A stretch of DNA of 15,026 nt. Origin: QQUD01 sp039029915. Lineage in GTDB: Bacteria > Chloroflexota > Anaerolineae > Promineifilales > Promineifilaceae. How positions within the stretch are numbered: the first letter of the stretch is position 1; each line of letters opens with the position of its first letter. Both the position numbers and the translations under genes were made by a program. The DNA is taken from NCBI GenBank assembly GCA_039029915.1, contig JBCCFD010000163.1:1-15026 (forward strand), read 5' to 3'. The notes under the pieces were generated by a model, which saw only the letters and a program-made list of their open reading frames with translations, was not told the DNA's origin and made no database searches. This document shows positions 7,466 through 14,085 of the stretch, piece after piece.

Positions 7466-7513
7466 CAAGCTGAAATGCTAACCAGCTGACAGCTTATTAC
7501 GCTTACAATCCTC

Positions 7514-7542
7514 TTGAACTCTAAGCTTCATTTTTTTATAGT
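7514..7542 (+). promoter_or_regulatory. Candidate promoter of the small orphan gene
   Basis: TTGAAC (7514-7519) and TATAGT (7537-7542) are separated by 17 nt; each hexamer is close to the housekeeping consensus. The predicted start near 7549 leaves a leader of about 14 nt before the ATG at 7563. Confidence 0.4.
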
Positions 7543-7562
7543 GTTATTGGAGTATATGTGAA

Positions 7563-7838
7563 ATGAAACAATTGGAAAATTTAAATCAGTGGCAAGCTCT
7601 ACACGCACTCCTCAAAGAAAAAAAGAAGGCCGTTCAAGACGAAATTCTACACTATCCACCCCCTATTCCAGCCTGTGATCAACAGTTTAATCATTTGCTC
7701 GAACAGAGGGCACAGCTTTCTCAAGCCTTGAGGCAATTATCAGAACAGCGGCGAGACAATGGTCGCTCACTGCTTGAGATTGCGCGCGTTTTAGGCTGTT
7801 TGAGTGAGTCAGAGATTGAACAGCTAGCAGAATTGTAG
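7563..7838 (+). CDS. Small unrecognised helical protein
   Basis: A 91-residue protein, rich in Gln, Leu, Glu and Arg, with no signal peptide or membrane segment. Residues 4-30 and 43-66 look like two long amphipathic helices separated by a Pro-rich turn (HYPPPIPACD at about 30-39). The C-terminal end (SLLEIARVLGCLSESEIEQL) resembles a short helix-turn-helix-like or degron-like segment, but this is weak. It is an isolated plus-strand gene, divergent from the trans-sulfuration gene and convergent with the LCP gene. GGAG lies 10 nt before the ATG, a little long but usable, and a promoter-like pair lies upstream. Coding status is supported by the start signals, the isolated frame and the ordinary amino-acid composition. 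I do not recognise the family. Confidence 0.65.
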   Translation: MKQLENLNQWQALHALLKEKKKAVQDEILHYPPPIPACDQQFNHLLEQRAQLSQALRQLSEQRRDNGRSLLEIARVLGCLSESEIEQLAEL

Positions 7839-7847
7839 GTGACATCA

Positions 7848-7872
7848 AATTGACATTGGGCAATTGTCAATT
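7848..7872. terminator. Hairpin between convergent genes, possible bidirectional terminator
   Basis: AATTGACA (7848-7855) pairs with TGTCAATT (7865-7872). The stem can continue through TTG/CAA with one bulged T, leaving a 4-nt loop. It lies 9 nt after the stop of the small plus-strand gene and 2 nt after the stop of the LCP gene. Neither side has a real T-run, so intrinsic termination would be weak. Confidence 0.35.
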
Positions 7873-7874
7873 GA

Positions 7875-9470
7875 TCAGCGATTCAAGAAAAGCTGTGGTG
7901 CTGAAAGTTGGGGACGACAAGGATTGTAATCTTGACCGATGACAAGCTGGTAATCATATGGACTGCTGTCATCAGGAGCCAGATTGATTTGCTCTTTGTT
8001 CATATCAAAAACCCAGCTGATCAGCCAATCGTAGGAGCCTTTGAAATTGGGCTTATGATAATTTAGAACCGTATTAGGGGTCACAACGGCCGTTTCTCCC
8101 ACCACAGGGACAAAGCCAAACCACGCCAAATTATCCACAGCCAGTTCCGTCATATCTGGATTACCCGAGGCGTTAACAACTTCGACAAAAATCGGGGGAC
8201 GCTCAGCCATATTGATAGCTGGTGGTAAAAAGAGTCGGCTAAACTCTTCTTCCATCATTCTTGGCCCTTCCCAAATAGGCAGCAAGACCCATGAACCAGA
8301 TGGCGTCACCCATGACTCCGTTTTTCCAGCAAGGTAAAGGTGTTGGACCCCATTGTTGCGTACGGCTGGGGCTAAAGTGGCCAACTGAAGCATCCGCCCC
8401 ATGTCCATATCCGTTTCGATATAATCTTGGTACGCGTTCCAAATGGTTGGCACCTCGGTGACTAAGTCTAGGTCAACGGCTTGGGTAAAAATGGCCCTGA
8501 TTAGCTGCTGTTGGCGTCGGCCGCGGTCAAAGTCACTCGTTGTTTTGCGAGAACGAGCATACCAGAGTGCCAAATCTCCATCCATTCGATAAACGCCAGG
8601 CTCAAGTGCAAACTGTACCCAGCTTTCCTCAAGCTCAGGATCGAGTTCTGGCGAGGCTAAGCGCCAATCCTGCAGGCGACAACTAACGGCAATTTCGACT
8701 CCGTTTAAGATGTCTACCGCCTCTTGGAACCCTTCAAAGTTAATCTGGGCATAGTAATGAATGGGCACGCCAAAATTGTAAAGAATCGTCTGTTTAAGGA
8801 GATCGACACCGCCACGAGCAACGGCCGTATTTAAACGACCCATATTTGACCCAGGGATGTACACATAGAGGTCGCGGGGAAGCGAGATGATAGAAGCGGT
8901 TGGTCCATTCGGATTAATGGTCACAATCATCATCGTGTCCGTATTGACACCGCCATCATTACCCAAGAGCAAAATATTGGTGGTGCTTTCAGGCATCTGG
9001 AAGCGAGGGACGCGAGTAGGCACGGCCGTTTCAGCGATGCGCCCCTCAGGCAAAATGGGGTCAGTCACCCACAAAACAGGGGCGCTCAGTGGCAAGCTGG
9101 TGGGCGTCACCGTTGGAATAGGGGTCTCTGTGGGAACGGGAGTTGCAGTTGGAATAGGCGTTGGTGTATCAAAAACAGTGGGTGTCTCGGTCACGGCCGT
9201 TTCTGCTGGATTGTCAACGGTGAGGTTTGAATTAGCAGATTTTGGGGTAAACGTGGGCTGCAAGAGTTCAGGGGCAAGCGTTGGTGTTGGTTCAGAAAGG
9301 GGGCTCGGGCTAGCCTGGCTAACTTCAAGCGGCACGTAAACGGCCGTTGGCACCAAGGTAGGCAGGGGCTGACTAGCAAATAAGGGATTCGCACAGCCGC
9401 TGCTTAGCGGGAGCATTACCAATACAAACAGAATGAAACAAAAGGGTCGAGACCGTTTTCTTAAAACCAA
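7875..9470 (-). CDS. LytR-CpsA-Psr (LCP) family wall-glycopolymer ligase with Thr/Pro linker
   Basis: A 531-residue exported protein. The N-terminus has basic KRSR and a hydrophobic stretch (residues 10-22), then LSSGC with Cys26, a near-lipobox with Ser instead of Leu at -3, so it may be a lipoprotein. Residues 35-130 form a Thr/Pro-rich, wall-spanning linker. The LCP domain (about 163-335) shows Asp172 and Asp178, PRD (198-200), GRLNTAVARGG, YARSR (304-308) and DFDRGRRQQQ (313-322). These are the acidic and Arg residues that bind polyprenyl pyrophosphate; the Arg usual in RxDT is replaced (NTDT). A LytR_C-like domain (VEVVNASGN onward, about 428-460) follows. LCP proteins attach polyprenyl-linked glycans to peptidoglycan, matching the neighbouring exporter and glycosyltransferases. 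The start is TTG at 9470: the ATG at 9477 is out of frame and an in-frame stop precedes the TTG. Confidence 0.9.
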   Translation of the reverse strand: MVLRKRSRPFCFILFVLVMLPLSSGCANPLFASQPLPTLVPTAVYVPLEVSQASPSPLSEPTPTLAPELLQPTFTPKSANSNLTVDNPAETAVTETPTVFDTPTPIPTATPVPTETPIPTVTPTSLPLSAPVLWVTDPILPEGRIAETAVPTRVPRFQMPESTTNILLLGNDGGVNTDTMMIVTINPNGPTASIISLPRDLYVYIPGSNMGRLNTAVARGGVDLLKQTILYNFGVPIHYYAQINFEGFQEAVDILNGVEIAVSCRLQDWRLASPELDPELEESWVQFALEPGVYRMDGDLALWYARSRKTTSDFDRGRRQQQLIRAIFTQAVDLDLVTEVPTIWNAYQDYIETDMDMGRMLQLATLAPAVRNNGVQHLYLAGKTESWVTPSGSWVLLPIWEGPRMMEEEFSRLFLPPAINMAERPPIFVEVVNASGNPDMTELAVDNLAWFGFVPVVGETAVVTPNTVLNYHKPNFKGSYDWLISWVFDMNKEQINLAPDDSSPYDYQLVIGQDYNPCRPQLSAPQLFLNR

Positions 9471-9488
9471 AACTCATTTCCACTTTTA

Positions 9489-9511
9489 CGCGAGAACAGC
9501 TTGTTCTGGCG
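9489..9511. promoter_or_regulatory. Dyad-symmetric element upstream of the LCP gene
   Basis: AGAACA-GCT-TGTTCT (9493-9507) is a perfect dyad, extended by CGC/GCG arms after one mismatch to span 9489-9511. It ends 19 nt before the TTG start of the LCP gene on the minus strand. It could be a repressor site or a small RNA hairpin in the leader. It does not fit the LexA boxes I know, because the GAAC/GTTC spacing is 5 rather than 4. Confidence 0.4.
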
Positions 9512-9530
9512 CTTATTCACATCCCGCATA

Positions 9531-9542
9531 TATGTTAACATA
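9531..9542. promoter_or_regulatory. 12-bp palindrome in the LCP upstream region
   Basis: TATGTTAACATA is a perfect palindrome 21 nt upstream of the dyad at 9489-9511, in the 137-nt gap between the permease and LCP genes. It is AT-rich and may be an operator or part of a promoter; no clear -35/-10 pair could be assigned here. Confidence 0.3.
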
Positions 9543-9607
9543 AAAACTACGGATTGAAAGTGAAAATTTGTGTAGTACTTTAGTTTATTGCCTTGTGGCC
9601 CACCTGT

Positions 9608-10501
9608 TTATAGAACCTCGCCAAAAAGATGTTCATATCGTCGAAATACGGTTAAACCAATGGCAAAAACGATAACGGCCGTTAAAAAGGTGCGTAACAA
9701 ATTGAGCGGCTCCATGCTTGCTGGGCCATCGCTCGTTAACGTGCCCCACAGCACCGTACGGTACCCATCCACAATCGAAGCCATCGGATTGATCCAGCGC
9801 ATAATGCGGGCCGCATCAAATTGAACCCCCATCAGCTGGGCCTGATTATTAAAATCTTCAAGCGGATAAAAGACGGGGGTTAAGAAAAACCAGGCTAACA
9901 GCACCACATCCATAATCATCCGCACATCACGGTAAAAAACGTTGAGGGCGCTCAAAACCATAGACACCCCCAACATAAAGATCATTTGGATGAGCAAAAT
10001 AACCGGTACCCACAGCGCATGAATCGTAATGCCAATGCCTGAGATAAAGAGAAAAACAATCAAAATGCCAAACGCCAACAAAAAGTTAACAAAGCTAGAC
10101 AGCATGGCTGAAAGCGGCAAAAGCAGTCGTGGAAAATAAACCTTCTTGACCAGTGAGGCATTGGAGGTGACGGACACGGTACCGGACCCAATGGTCGACG
10201 CATTAAACAACCAGGGCACAAGCCCCGACAAAATAAAAATATAAAAAAGACGAATTTGATTCCCCGGTCGCAGCACGGTAAACAGCACTGTATACACCAG
10301 CATCATAAAGAGAGGCGTTAGCAAACTCCAGAGCACCCCTAAAAGCGAATTTTTATACCGCGCCGTTAGGTCGCGCCGCACCAGATTTTTGAGTAAATAT
10401 TGATAATCAGCCAGTGAGCGCAGATAGGTAATGGCGGATGAGCGGTGGCTCGTTGGCGTGATGATCAAAGATGGCTGCTCTCGATTTTGTGTTGATTCCA
10501 T
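9608..10501 (-). CDS. ABC-2 type polysaccharide export permease (Wzm/TagG-like)
   Basis: A 297-residue integral membrane protein of the O-antigen/teichoic-acid exporter permease family, of typical length. An N-terminal cytoplasmic segment with LVRRDLTARYKNSLLGVLWSL is the family hallmark. About six transmembrane helices follow: PLFMMLVYTVLF, FILSGLVPWLF, FVNFLLAFGILIVFLFI, VPVILLIQMIFMLGV, MDVVLLAWFFLTPVFYPL and a final one near FLTAVIVFAIGL. WRYK-like and INP/YR motifs (RWINPMASIVDGYR) are also typical. It would work with an ABC ATPase (Wzt/TagH) to move a lipid-linked glycan across the membrane. No ATPase gene lies next to it in this window: upstream is a GT4 and downstream the LCP gene. 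The ATG at 10501 has no Shine-Dalgarno; a promoter at 10509-10538 predicts a leaderless mRNA starting at or next to the ATG. Confidence 0.93.
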   Translation of the reverse strand: MESTQNREQPSLIITPTSHRSSAITYLRSLADYQYLLKNLVRRDLTARYKNSLLGVLWSLLTPLFMMLVYTVLFTVLRPGNQIRLFYIFILSGLVPWLFNASTIGSGTVSVTSNASLVKKVYFPRLLLPLSAMLSSFVNFLLAFGILIVFLFISGIGITIHALWVPVILLIQMIFMLGVSMVLSALNVFYRDVRMIMDVVLLAWFFLTPVFYPLEDFNNQAQLMGVQFDAARIMRWINPMASIVDGYRTVLWGTLTSDGPASMEPLNLLRTFLTAVIVFAIGLTVFRRYEHLFGEVL

Positions 10502-10508
10502 AAGCGAA

Positions 10509-10538
10509 ATTGTATCGTATCACCTAACCACAAGACAA
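10509..10538 (-). promoter_or_regulatory. Candidate promoter of the permease gene, leaderless
   Basis: On the minus strand, TTGTCT (10538-10533) and TACAAT (10514-10509) are 18 nt apart. The predicted start at about 10502 is one base before the ATG at 10501, which agrees with the absence of a ribosome binding site. Confidence 0.45.
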
Positions 10539-10642
10539 AATCACTCATTTGGATTCCTGGGATTGCTTAGAAATCCAGTCATCCCGTTTGAGATAAACAA
10601 CTCGCCGTGATTTTCGCTTTTATTCAGCAGGACTTACGCACC

Positions 10643-10686
10643 CTGAGCCTGTCGAAAGGTTAAGAAAGTCACTTCGACAGGCTCAG
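10643..10686. repeat. Inverted repeat, REP-like element
   Basis: CTGAGCCTGTCGAA (10643-10656) and TTCGACAGGCTCAG (10673-10686) form perfect 14-bp arms around a 16-nt spacer. The element sits between the GT4 stop and the permease promoter. This word resembles dispersed intergenic palindromes that I recall from many environmental bacterial genomes. The adjoining CAGGACTTACGCA (10628-10640) resembles ends of known small elements. In RNA form it would make a stable hairpin at the 3' end of the GT4 transcript and could act as a terminator or stabiliser. Confidence 0.6.
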
Positions 10687-10716
10687 TGACCGCTATTTGC
10701 TTAACTCCTATTCAAC

Positions 10717-11964
10717 TTAAATTTTCTGATAGACGGCGGAAATCAAATCAAGAATCTGTTGTTGGGTGGGAACAACTGGGGTATTTAATGAAAACTCAGC
10801 CAGCAAAGCTGGTGAATTGATCAAAGTTTGCAGATGGCTCGTTAATTCATCCACATCCCCGGGGGTGAGATGAAATCCATTTTCACCGTGTCGAATCTTC
10901 TCACTCATCCCCCCTAGCTTTGAGGCAATCACCGGTACGTTCATGACGTGCGCCTCATCAATGATAATAGATGATGTTTCATGCCATAAGGCTGGGACAA
11001 CCACAATGTCAGTTTGATGCAATGTTTGCCAAAGAACAGGGCGCGGCAAGCGACCCGCAAAGGTGATATTGGCCGGTAAATCCTCCAGCATTTTATTGAC
11101 ATAATCAGGGAACCCAGTGAGGTCGCCGTAAATGGTGCAATTTATTTGGGATGGGGGAAGTTTGGCAACGGCCGTTACCAGCACATCAATCCCCTTCTGC
11201 GGCGAAATCCCGCCGATGTAGGCAACTTGTAGCGGAGGTGAAAACGGCCGTTTTTCACCTAGCTGCGCCACGTCCTCAGGGTCCGGTAGCTCAATACCGT
11301 ACGGAATAACGTGCATTTTTTCATCCGGCAGGCCTCTTCTGGCATAAACATCCCGTACAAACTGGGTTGGCACAATAAACTGCTTTGCCCCTTGCAAAAA
11401 CCGTTTCAGTCTATGATTACGCCAGCCCAAAACGGGCACCAAGGGGGGCACAGCAACGAACGCATGGGGGCGACCTGCTCGACTAATCGCACAGCGAGCG
11501 CAGTTAACAAAAGCACGAGGCCCATTGCACAAGCTGTCATCATAGTTGGTCAACAACTGAGCGTTAGCACAAAAGTAAAAATAATCGTAGATCGTGACGA
11601 GGTAGGGAATCCCCAAACGTTGAACTTGCGCCCCAAGACTGTGTGGCAAGCCCATAATATGCTGAAAGTGCACTAAATCAGGCTTAAATTCAATCAAGGC
11701 TTGGGAAAACTGGGTTGATAAGGCTTGCTCACCAAAGGTCGCTCGAAACCGATTGTTTGGCGTCATGGGTCCCGACCAGGCAGAATAGATGAGGACACTG
11801 TCCATCTCATGCGCCTTCATACCCTCTCCATCCCCAGACCGACGATGAAACACAGCCACGTCATGTCCTTGACCTTTTTGGGCCTTAGCTAACCACTGCG
11901 TATGAAATTCTGTACCGCCAATATGCTCAGGGGGAAATTGATGTACAACGTGTAGAATTCGCAT
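10717..11964 (-). CDS. GT4-family glycosyltransferase (GT-B fold)
   Basis: A 415-residue enzyme. The N-terminal domain begins MRILHVVHQFPPEHIGGTE, with the Gly-rich acceptor loop. A Cys-rich insertion typical of one GT4 subgroup follows (DYFYFCANAQLL, then LCNG and NCARC, about residues 130-165). The donor domain has YIGGISPQKGIDVL and the E-x7-E motif ETSSIIIDE, followed by NVPVIASKLGGMSE. It transfers an unknown sugar in the cytoplasm. A longer frame from TTG at 12027 is rejected because an excellent promoter (11983-12011) lies inside that extension, so the mRNA would start only about 11 nt before the ATG at 11964. There is no Shine-Dalgarno, consistent with a very short leader. It diverges from the plus-strand GT2 gene. 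Two ACGGCCGT copies (11168 and 11244) lie 76 nt apart. Confidence 0.93.
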   Translation of the reverse strand: MRILHVVHQFPPEHIGGTEFHTQWLAKAQKGQGHDVAVFHRRSGDGEGMKAHEMDSVLIYSAWSGPMTPNNRFRATFGEQALSTQFSQALIEFKPDLVHFQHIMGLPHSLGAQVQRLGIPYLVTIYDYFYFCANAQLLTNYDDSLCNGPRAFVNCARCAISRAGRPHAFVAVPPLVPVLGWRNHRLKRFLQGAKQFIVPTQFVRDVYARRGLPDEKMHVIPYGIELPDPEDVAQLGEKRPFSPPLQVAYIGGISPQKGIDVLVTAVAKLPPSQINCTIYGDLTGFPDYVNKMLEDLPANITFAGRLPRPVLWQTLHQTDIVVVPALWHETSSIIIDEAHVMNVPVIASKLGGMSEKIRHGENGFHLTPGDVDELTSHLQTLINSPALLAEFSLNTPVVPTQQQILDLISAVYQKI

Positions 11965-11982
11965 CGTTTTGACCGAGTTTTG

Positions 11983-12011
11983 ATTGTATGCTACCCTTTC
12001 GCGCCTGTCAA
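11983..12011 (-). promoter_or_regulatory. Strong housekeeping-type promoter of the GT4 gene
   Basis: On the minus strand, TTGACA (12011-12006, perfect consensus) and TACAAT (11988-11983, one mismatch) are 17 nt apart. The predicted start near 11975 gives a leader of about 11 nt before the ATG at 11964. This is the best promoter match in the window and decides the start of that gene. Confidence 0.7.
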
Positions 12012-12067
12012 AGGAGGTCTCAGTCAATCAGTTTATCAGGGTTTCAGTTTGCTAATTCATTGGCTCA

Positions 12068-12099
12068 TTACTGAATTACTGAATTACTGAATTACTGAA
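12068..12099. repeat. Four tandem copies of TTACTGAA
   Basis: Four exact 8-bp units lie head to tail (12068-12075, 12076-12083, 12084-12091 and 12092-12099), followed by a broken unit TTTACTGG. The array lies 12 nt before the ATG of the plus-strand GT2 gene, in the divergent region with the minus-strand GT4. Slippage would change the spacing of the GT2 promoter or leader by 8 bp per unit. Confidence 0.9.
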
Positions 12100-12110
12100 T
12101 TTACTGGTTT

Positions 12111-13013
12111 ATGGATCTATCGGTTGTGGTGTTAAATTGGAATGCGGCGGCGGACACGATTGCGTGTATACGGCCGTTGCTCAAGTGGACCCAAATCACG
12201 CCGGCTATCTGGGTTGTCGACAACGCCTCCGCTGACGATAGCATCACTCAAATCCAAGCAGCACTACCTCAAATCAACCTTATTCCCAATCCTGAAAATC
12301 TTGGTTTTACGGGCGGCACCAATCTTGGTGTAAAAGCTGCTTTAGAACAAAGCCCAGCTCCAATCTTGCTGCTCAACAATGATGCACGCGTCGCTGAGGC
12401 AGACGCGCTTCGTCTATGCCAAACCCTTCAAGAACATCCAGATATTGGTTTGATCGTGCCCCTGCTCTATGAAGAGGATGGTGAGGAATTTATCTCTGCC
12501 GGTGGCAAAAATCCAGCTTTCCACATGCAGACGCGCGTTCACACTTTTCCCAATGATGATCCGATTCAAATTGTGGAAACAGTTTCGGGCACAGCCGCTT
12601 TTACCCAAGCGGCGATGTGGCATCAAGCTGGTTTCCTAGAGCCGGATTTCTTCTTCAGCACGGAGATGGCTGATTTGAGCTTACGGGCTAAAAAGCACGG
12701 CTTTCTGGCCGCTGTAGAACGCCGCGCCAAAGCAACCCACGAAACAAACCGCTCAGCCCGTTTTCGGAGTTCGCTTTACACCTATTACATTGTGCGCAAC
12801 CGATTTTTGGTCATTCGAAATCATTACAAATGGCATTTGCATCTATGGGTGTTTTGGTTGGCGTATACGGCCGTCCTTGCTCTAAAACTACGCTTAGAAA
12901 ATCAGCCAAAAACCGCAACGGCCGTTTGGTTAGCCTTCCAAGATGTACTTGCTCGGCGCTGGGGTGGTCAAAATGAACGTGTCTTAGCTGCCTGTCGGCA
13001 AATTGAGCAGTAA
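12111..13013 (+). CDS. GT2-family glycosyltransferase, rhamnosyltransferase-like
   Basis: A 300-residue GT-A fold protein. LSVVVLNWN, then WVVDNASADDS, NPENLGFTGGTNLG and LLNNDA (the DxD-equivalent, about residues 87-92) are in the usual order. The catalytic block near residue 180 reads FFSTEMADLSLRAKKHGF, where the usual acidic ED.DL is EM.DL, a slight change. A hydrophobic helix near residues 240-258 (LHLWVFWLAYTAVLALKL) may bind the membrane. The ATG at 12111 has only a very weak ribosome binding site and no clear promoter; a tandem 8-bp repeat lies directly upstream. It is the first of three plus-strand genes and is followed after 4 nt by the GT-B gene. Three ACGGCCGT copies are present. 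The sugar specificity is unknown. Confidence 0.9.
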   Translation: MDLSVVVLNWNAAADTIACIRPLLKWTQITPAIWVVDNASADDSITQIQAALPQINLIPNPENLGFTGGTNLGVKAALEQSPAPILLLNNDARVAEADALRLCQTLQEHPDIGLIVPLLYEEDGEEFISAGGKNPAFHMQTRVHTFPNDDPIQIVETVSGTAAFTQAAMWHQAGFLEPDFFFSTEMADLSLRAKKHGFLAAVERRAKATHETNRSARFRSSLYTYYIVRNRFLVIRNHYKWHLHLWVFWLAYTAVLALKLRLENQPKTATAVWLAFQDVLARRWGGQNERVLAACRQIEQ

Positions 13014-13017
13014 GAGT

Positions 13018-14022
13018 ATGCACGTTCTGTATCATCTCCCCCTGTTACCACCAAAACACCCGACGGCCGAAGCGCTATCGCAAGAGATCAGCAGCTTGAG
13101 CCTGCAATTTAACGGCCGTATAAACTACTTCAACCCCAACGACAGAAGCCCCGTGTACATTCCCCGTTTTTTATTTGGCTTCCATCAGCTTAGATATTTA
13201 CGTCGGCTTGAGTCAGCCTTTGACATTCATCATGTGTATAACCCTGACCCTTTTCCTTATCCGATTTTTCGATTCTTAAAAAAACCAGTTGTTTACACGC
13301 TTAGCAGCCGGGTTGAGAATGGGAACTTCAATACAAGTTACTTTGCAAACCTTGCCGCAGTAACCGTTTATGATGAACAAAGTCAGGCCAAACTACGACG
13401 GTTTGGTATTCAACAGGCTCATTTTATTCAGCCGGGAATCGAGAAAGGCCGCTTCACGCCCCACCCACCACCCGCGGCAGACGCCCCATTTTTAATCGCT
13501 TCTGCGCCGTGGGCATCACGCCACTTTTTTGAAAAAGGGATTGATGTCCTGCTCGATACAGCCGTTGCTCTTCCAGACCTCCACCTTATTTTCCTGTGGC
13601 GCGGTGAACTTTATGACGAAATGATTGAACGGGTAGACCGCCGACATCTAAACGGCCGTGTCAAAATAATAAATGAAGTTATCGATGTGGATGCCCAGCT
13701 GAAAGAAGTGATTGCCACCATTAATTTAGCAACCCACAGCGGCGTGGTCAAAGCGTATCCCCACTCTCTCATGGACTCAATCAGCGCCGCCCGCCCCGTC
13801 ATCATCTCAGACACACTAGCCATGTCGCAAGACGTCGCCCAGCACAATCTTGGTGTTGTCGTCAATGAAATCACGGTAAAATCCTTAACCAATGCAATCC
13901 AAACTGTACGGCAAGATATCACCGCTTTTTATCAAAACGCGCGCGCAAAGGGTAAAACTTTGTACGATATCGAGCAGACAATTGTGGCTTATCAACAAGT
14001 ATATGATGAGATGATGGAGTGA
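13018..14022 (+). CDS. GT-B fold glycosyltransferase, divergent GT4-like
   Basis: A 334-residue protein beginning MHVLYHLPLLPPKHPTAEAL. FDIHHVYNPDPFPYPIF, PVVYTLSSR and YDEQSQAKLRRFGI fit the acceptor domain of GT4 enzymes. QPGIEKGRFTPHPP is the usual linker (GID..RF type). The donor half (residues 160-320) has FEKGIDVLLDTA and HLIFLWRGE, then HSGVVKAYPHSLMDSI where E-x7-E is expected, so the two conserved Glu residues are missing or replaced. It may still be active with other residues, or be a non-catalytic partner. The ATG at 13018 lies 4 nt after the previous stop. An in-frame TTG at 13003 would overlap that gene and adds residues before the natural first strand, so it is rejected. It belongs to the plus-strand cluster with GT2 and the methyltransferase. 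Confidence 0.8.
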   Translation: MHVLYHLPLLPPKHPTAEALSQEISSLSLQFNGRINYFNPNDRSPVYIPRFLFGFHQLRYLRRLESAFDIHHVYNPDPFPYPIFRFLKKPVVYTLSSRVENGNFNTSYFANLAAVTVYDEQSQAKLRRFGIQQAHFIQPGIEKGRFTPHPPPAADAPFLIASAPWASRHFFEKGIDVLLDTAVALPDLHLIFLWRGELYDEMIERVDRRHLNGRVKIINEVIDVDAQLKEVIATINLATHSGVVKAYPHSLMDSISAARPVIISDTLAMSQDVAQHNLGVVVNEITVKSLTNAIQTVRQDITAFYQNARAKGKTLYDIEQTIVAYQQVYDEMME

Positions 14023-14085
14023 TGGGGTGAAAGATAATTAGGTCACAATAATTCCAATAAACCGGTAACCAATTACACAATAACT

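Noticed and set aside
8887..9339. A plus-strand frame of 150 codons rich in Gly/Val repeats
   Set aside because: It is the antisense of the Thr/Pro linker of the LCP protein; the apparent repeats only mirror that low-complexity codon pattern.
9493..9507. LexA (SOS) box
   Set aside because: The dyad AGAACA-GCT-TGTTCT has the wrong half-site spacing for known GAAC-N4-GTTC boxes, and the downstream gene is not a repair gene.
11965..12027. N-terminal extension of the GT4 gene from a TTG at 12027
   Set aside because: The extension contains a near-perfect promoter (TTGACA-17-TACAAT), lacks an SD, and adds residues before the conserved first strand.
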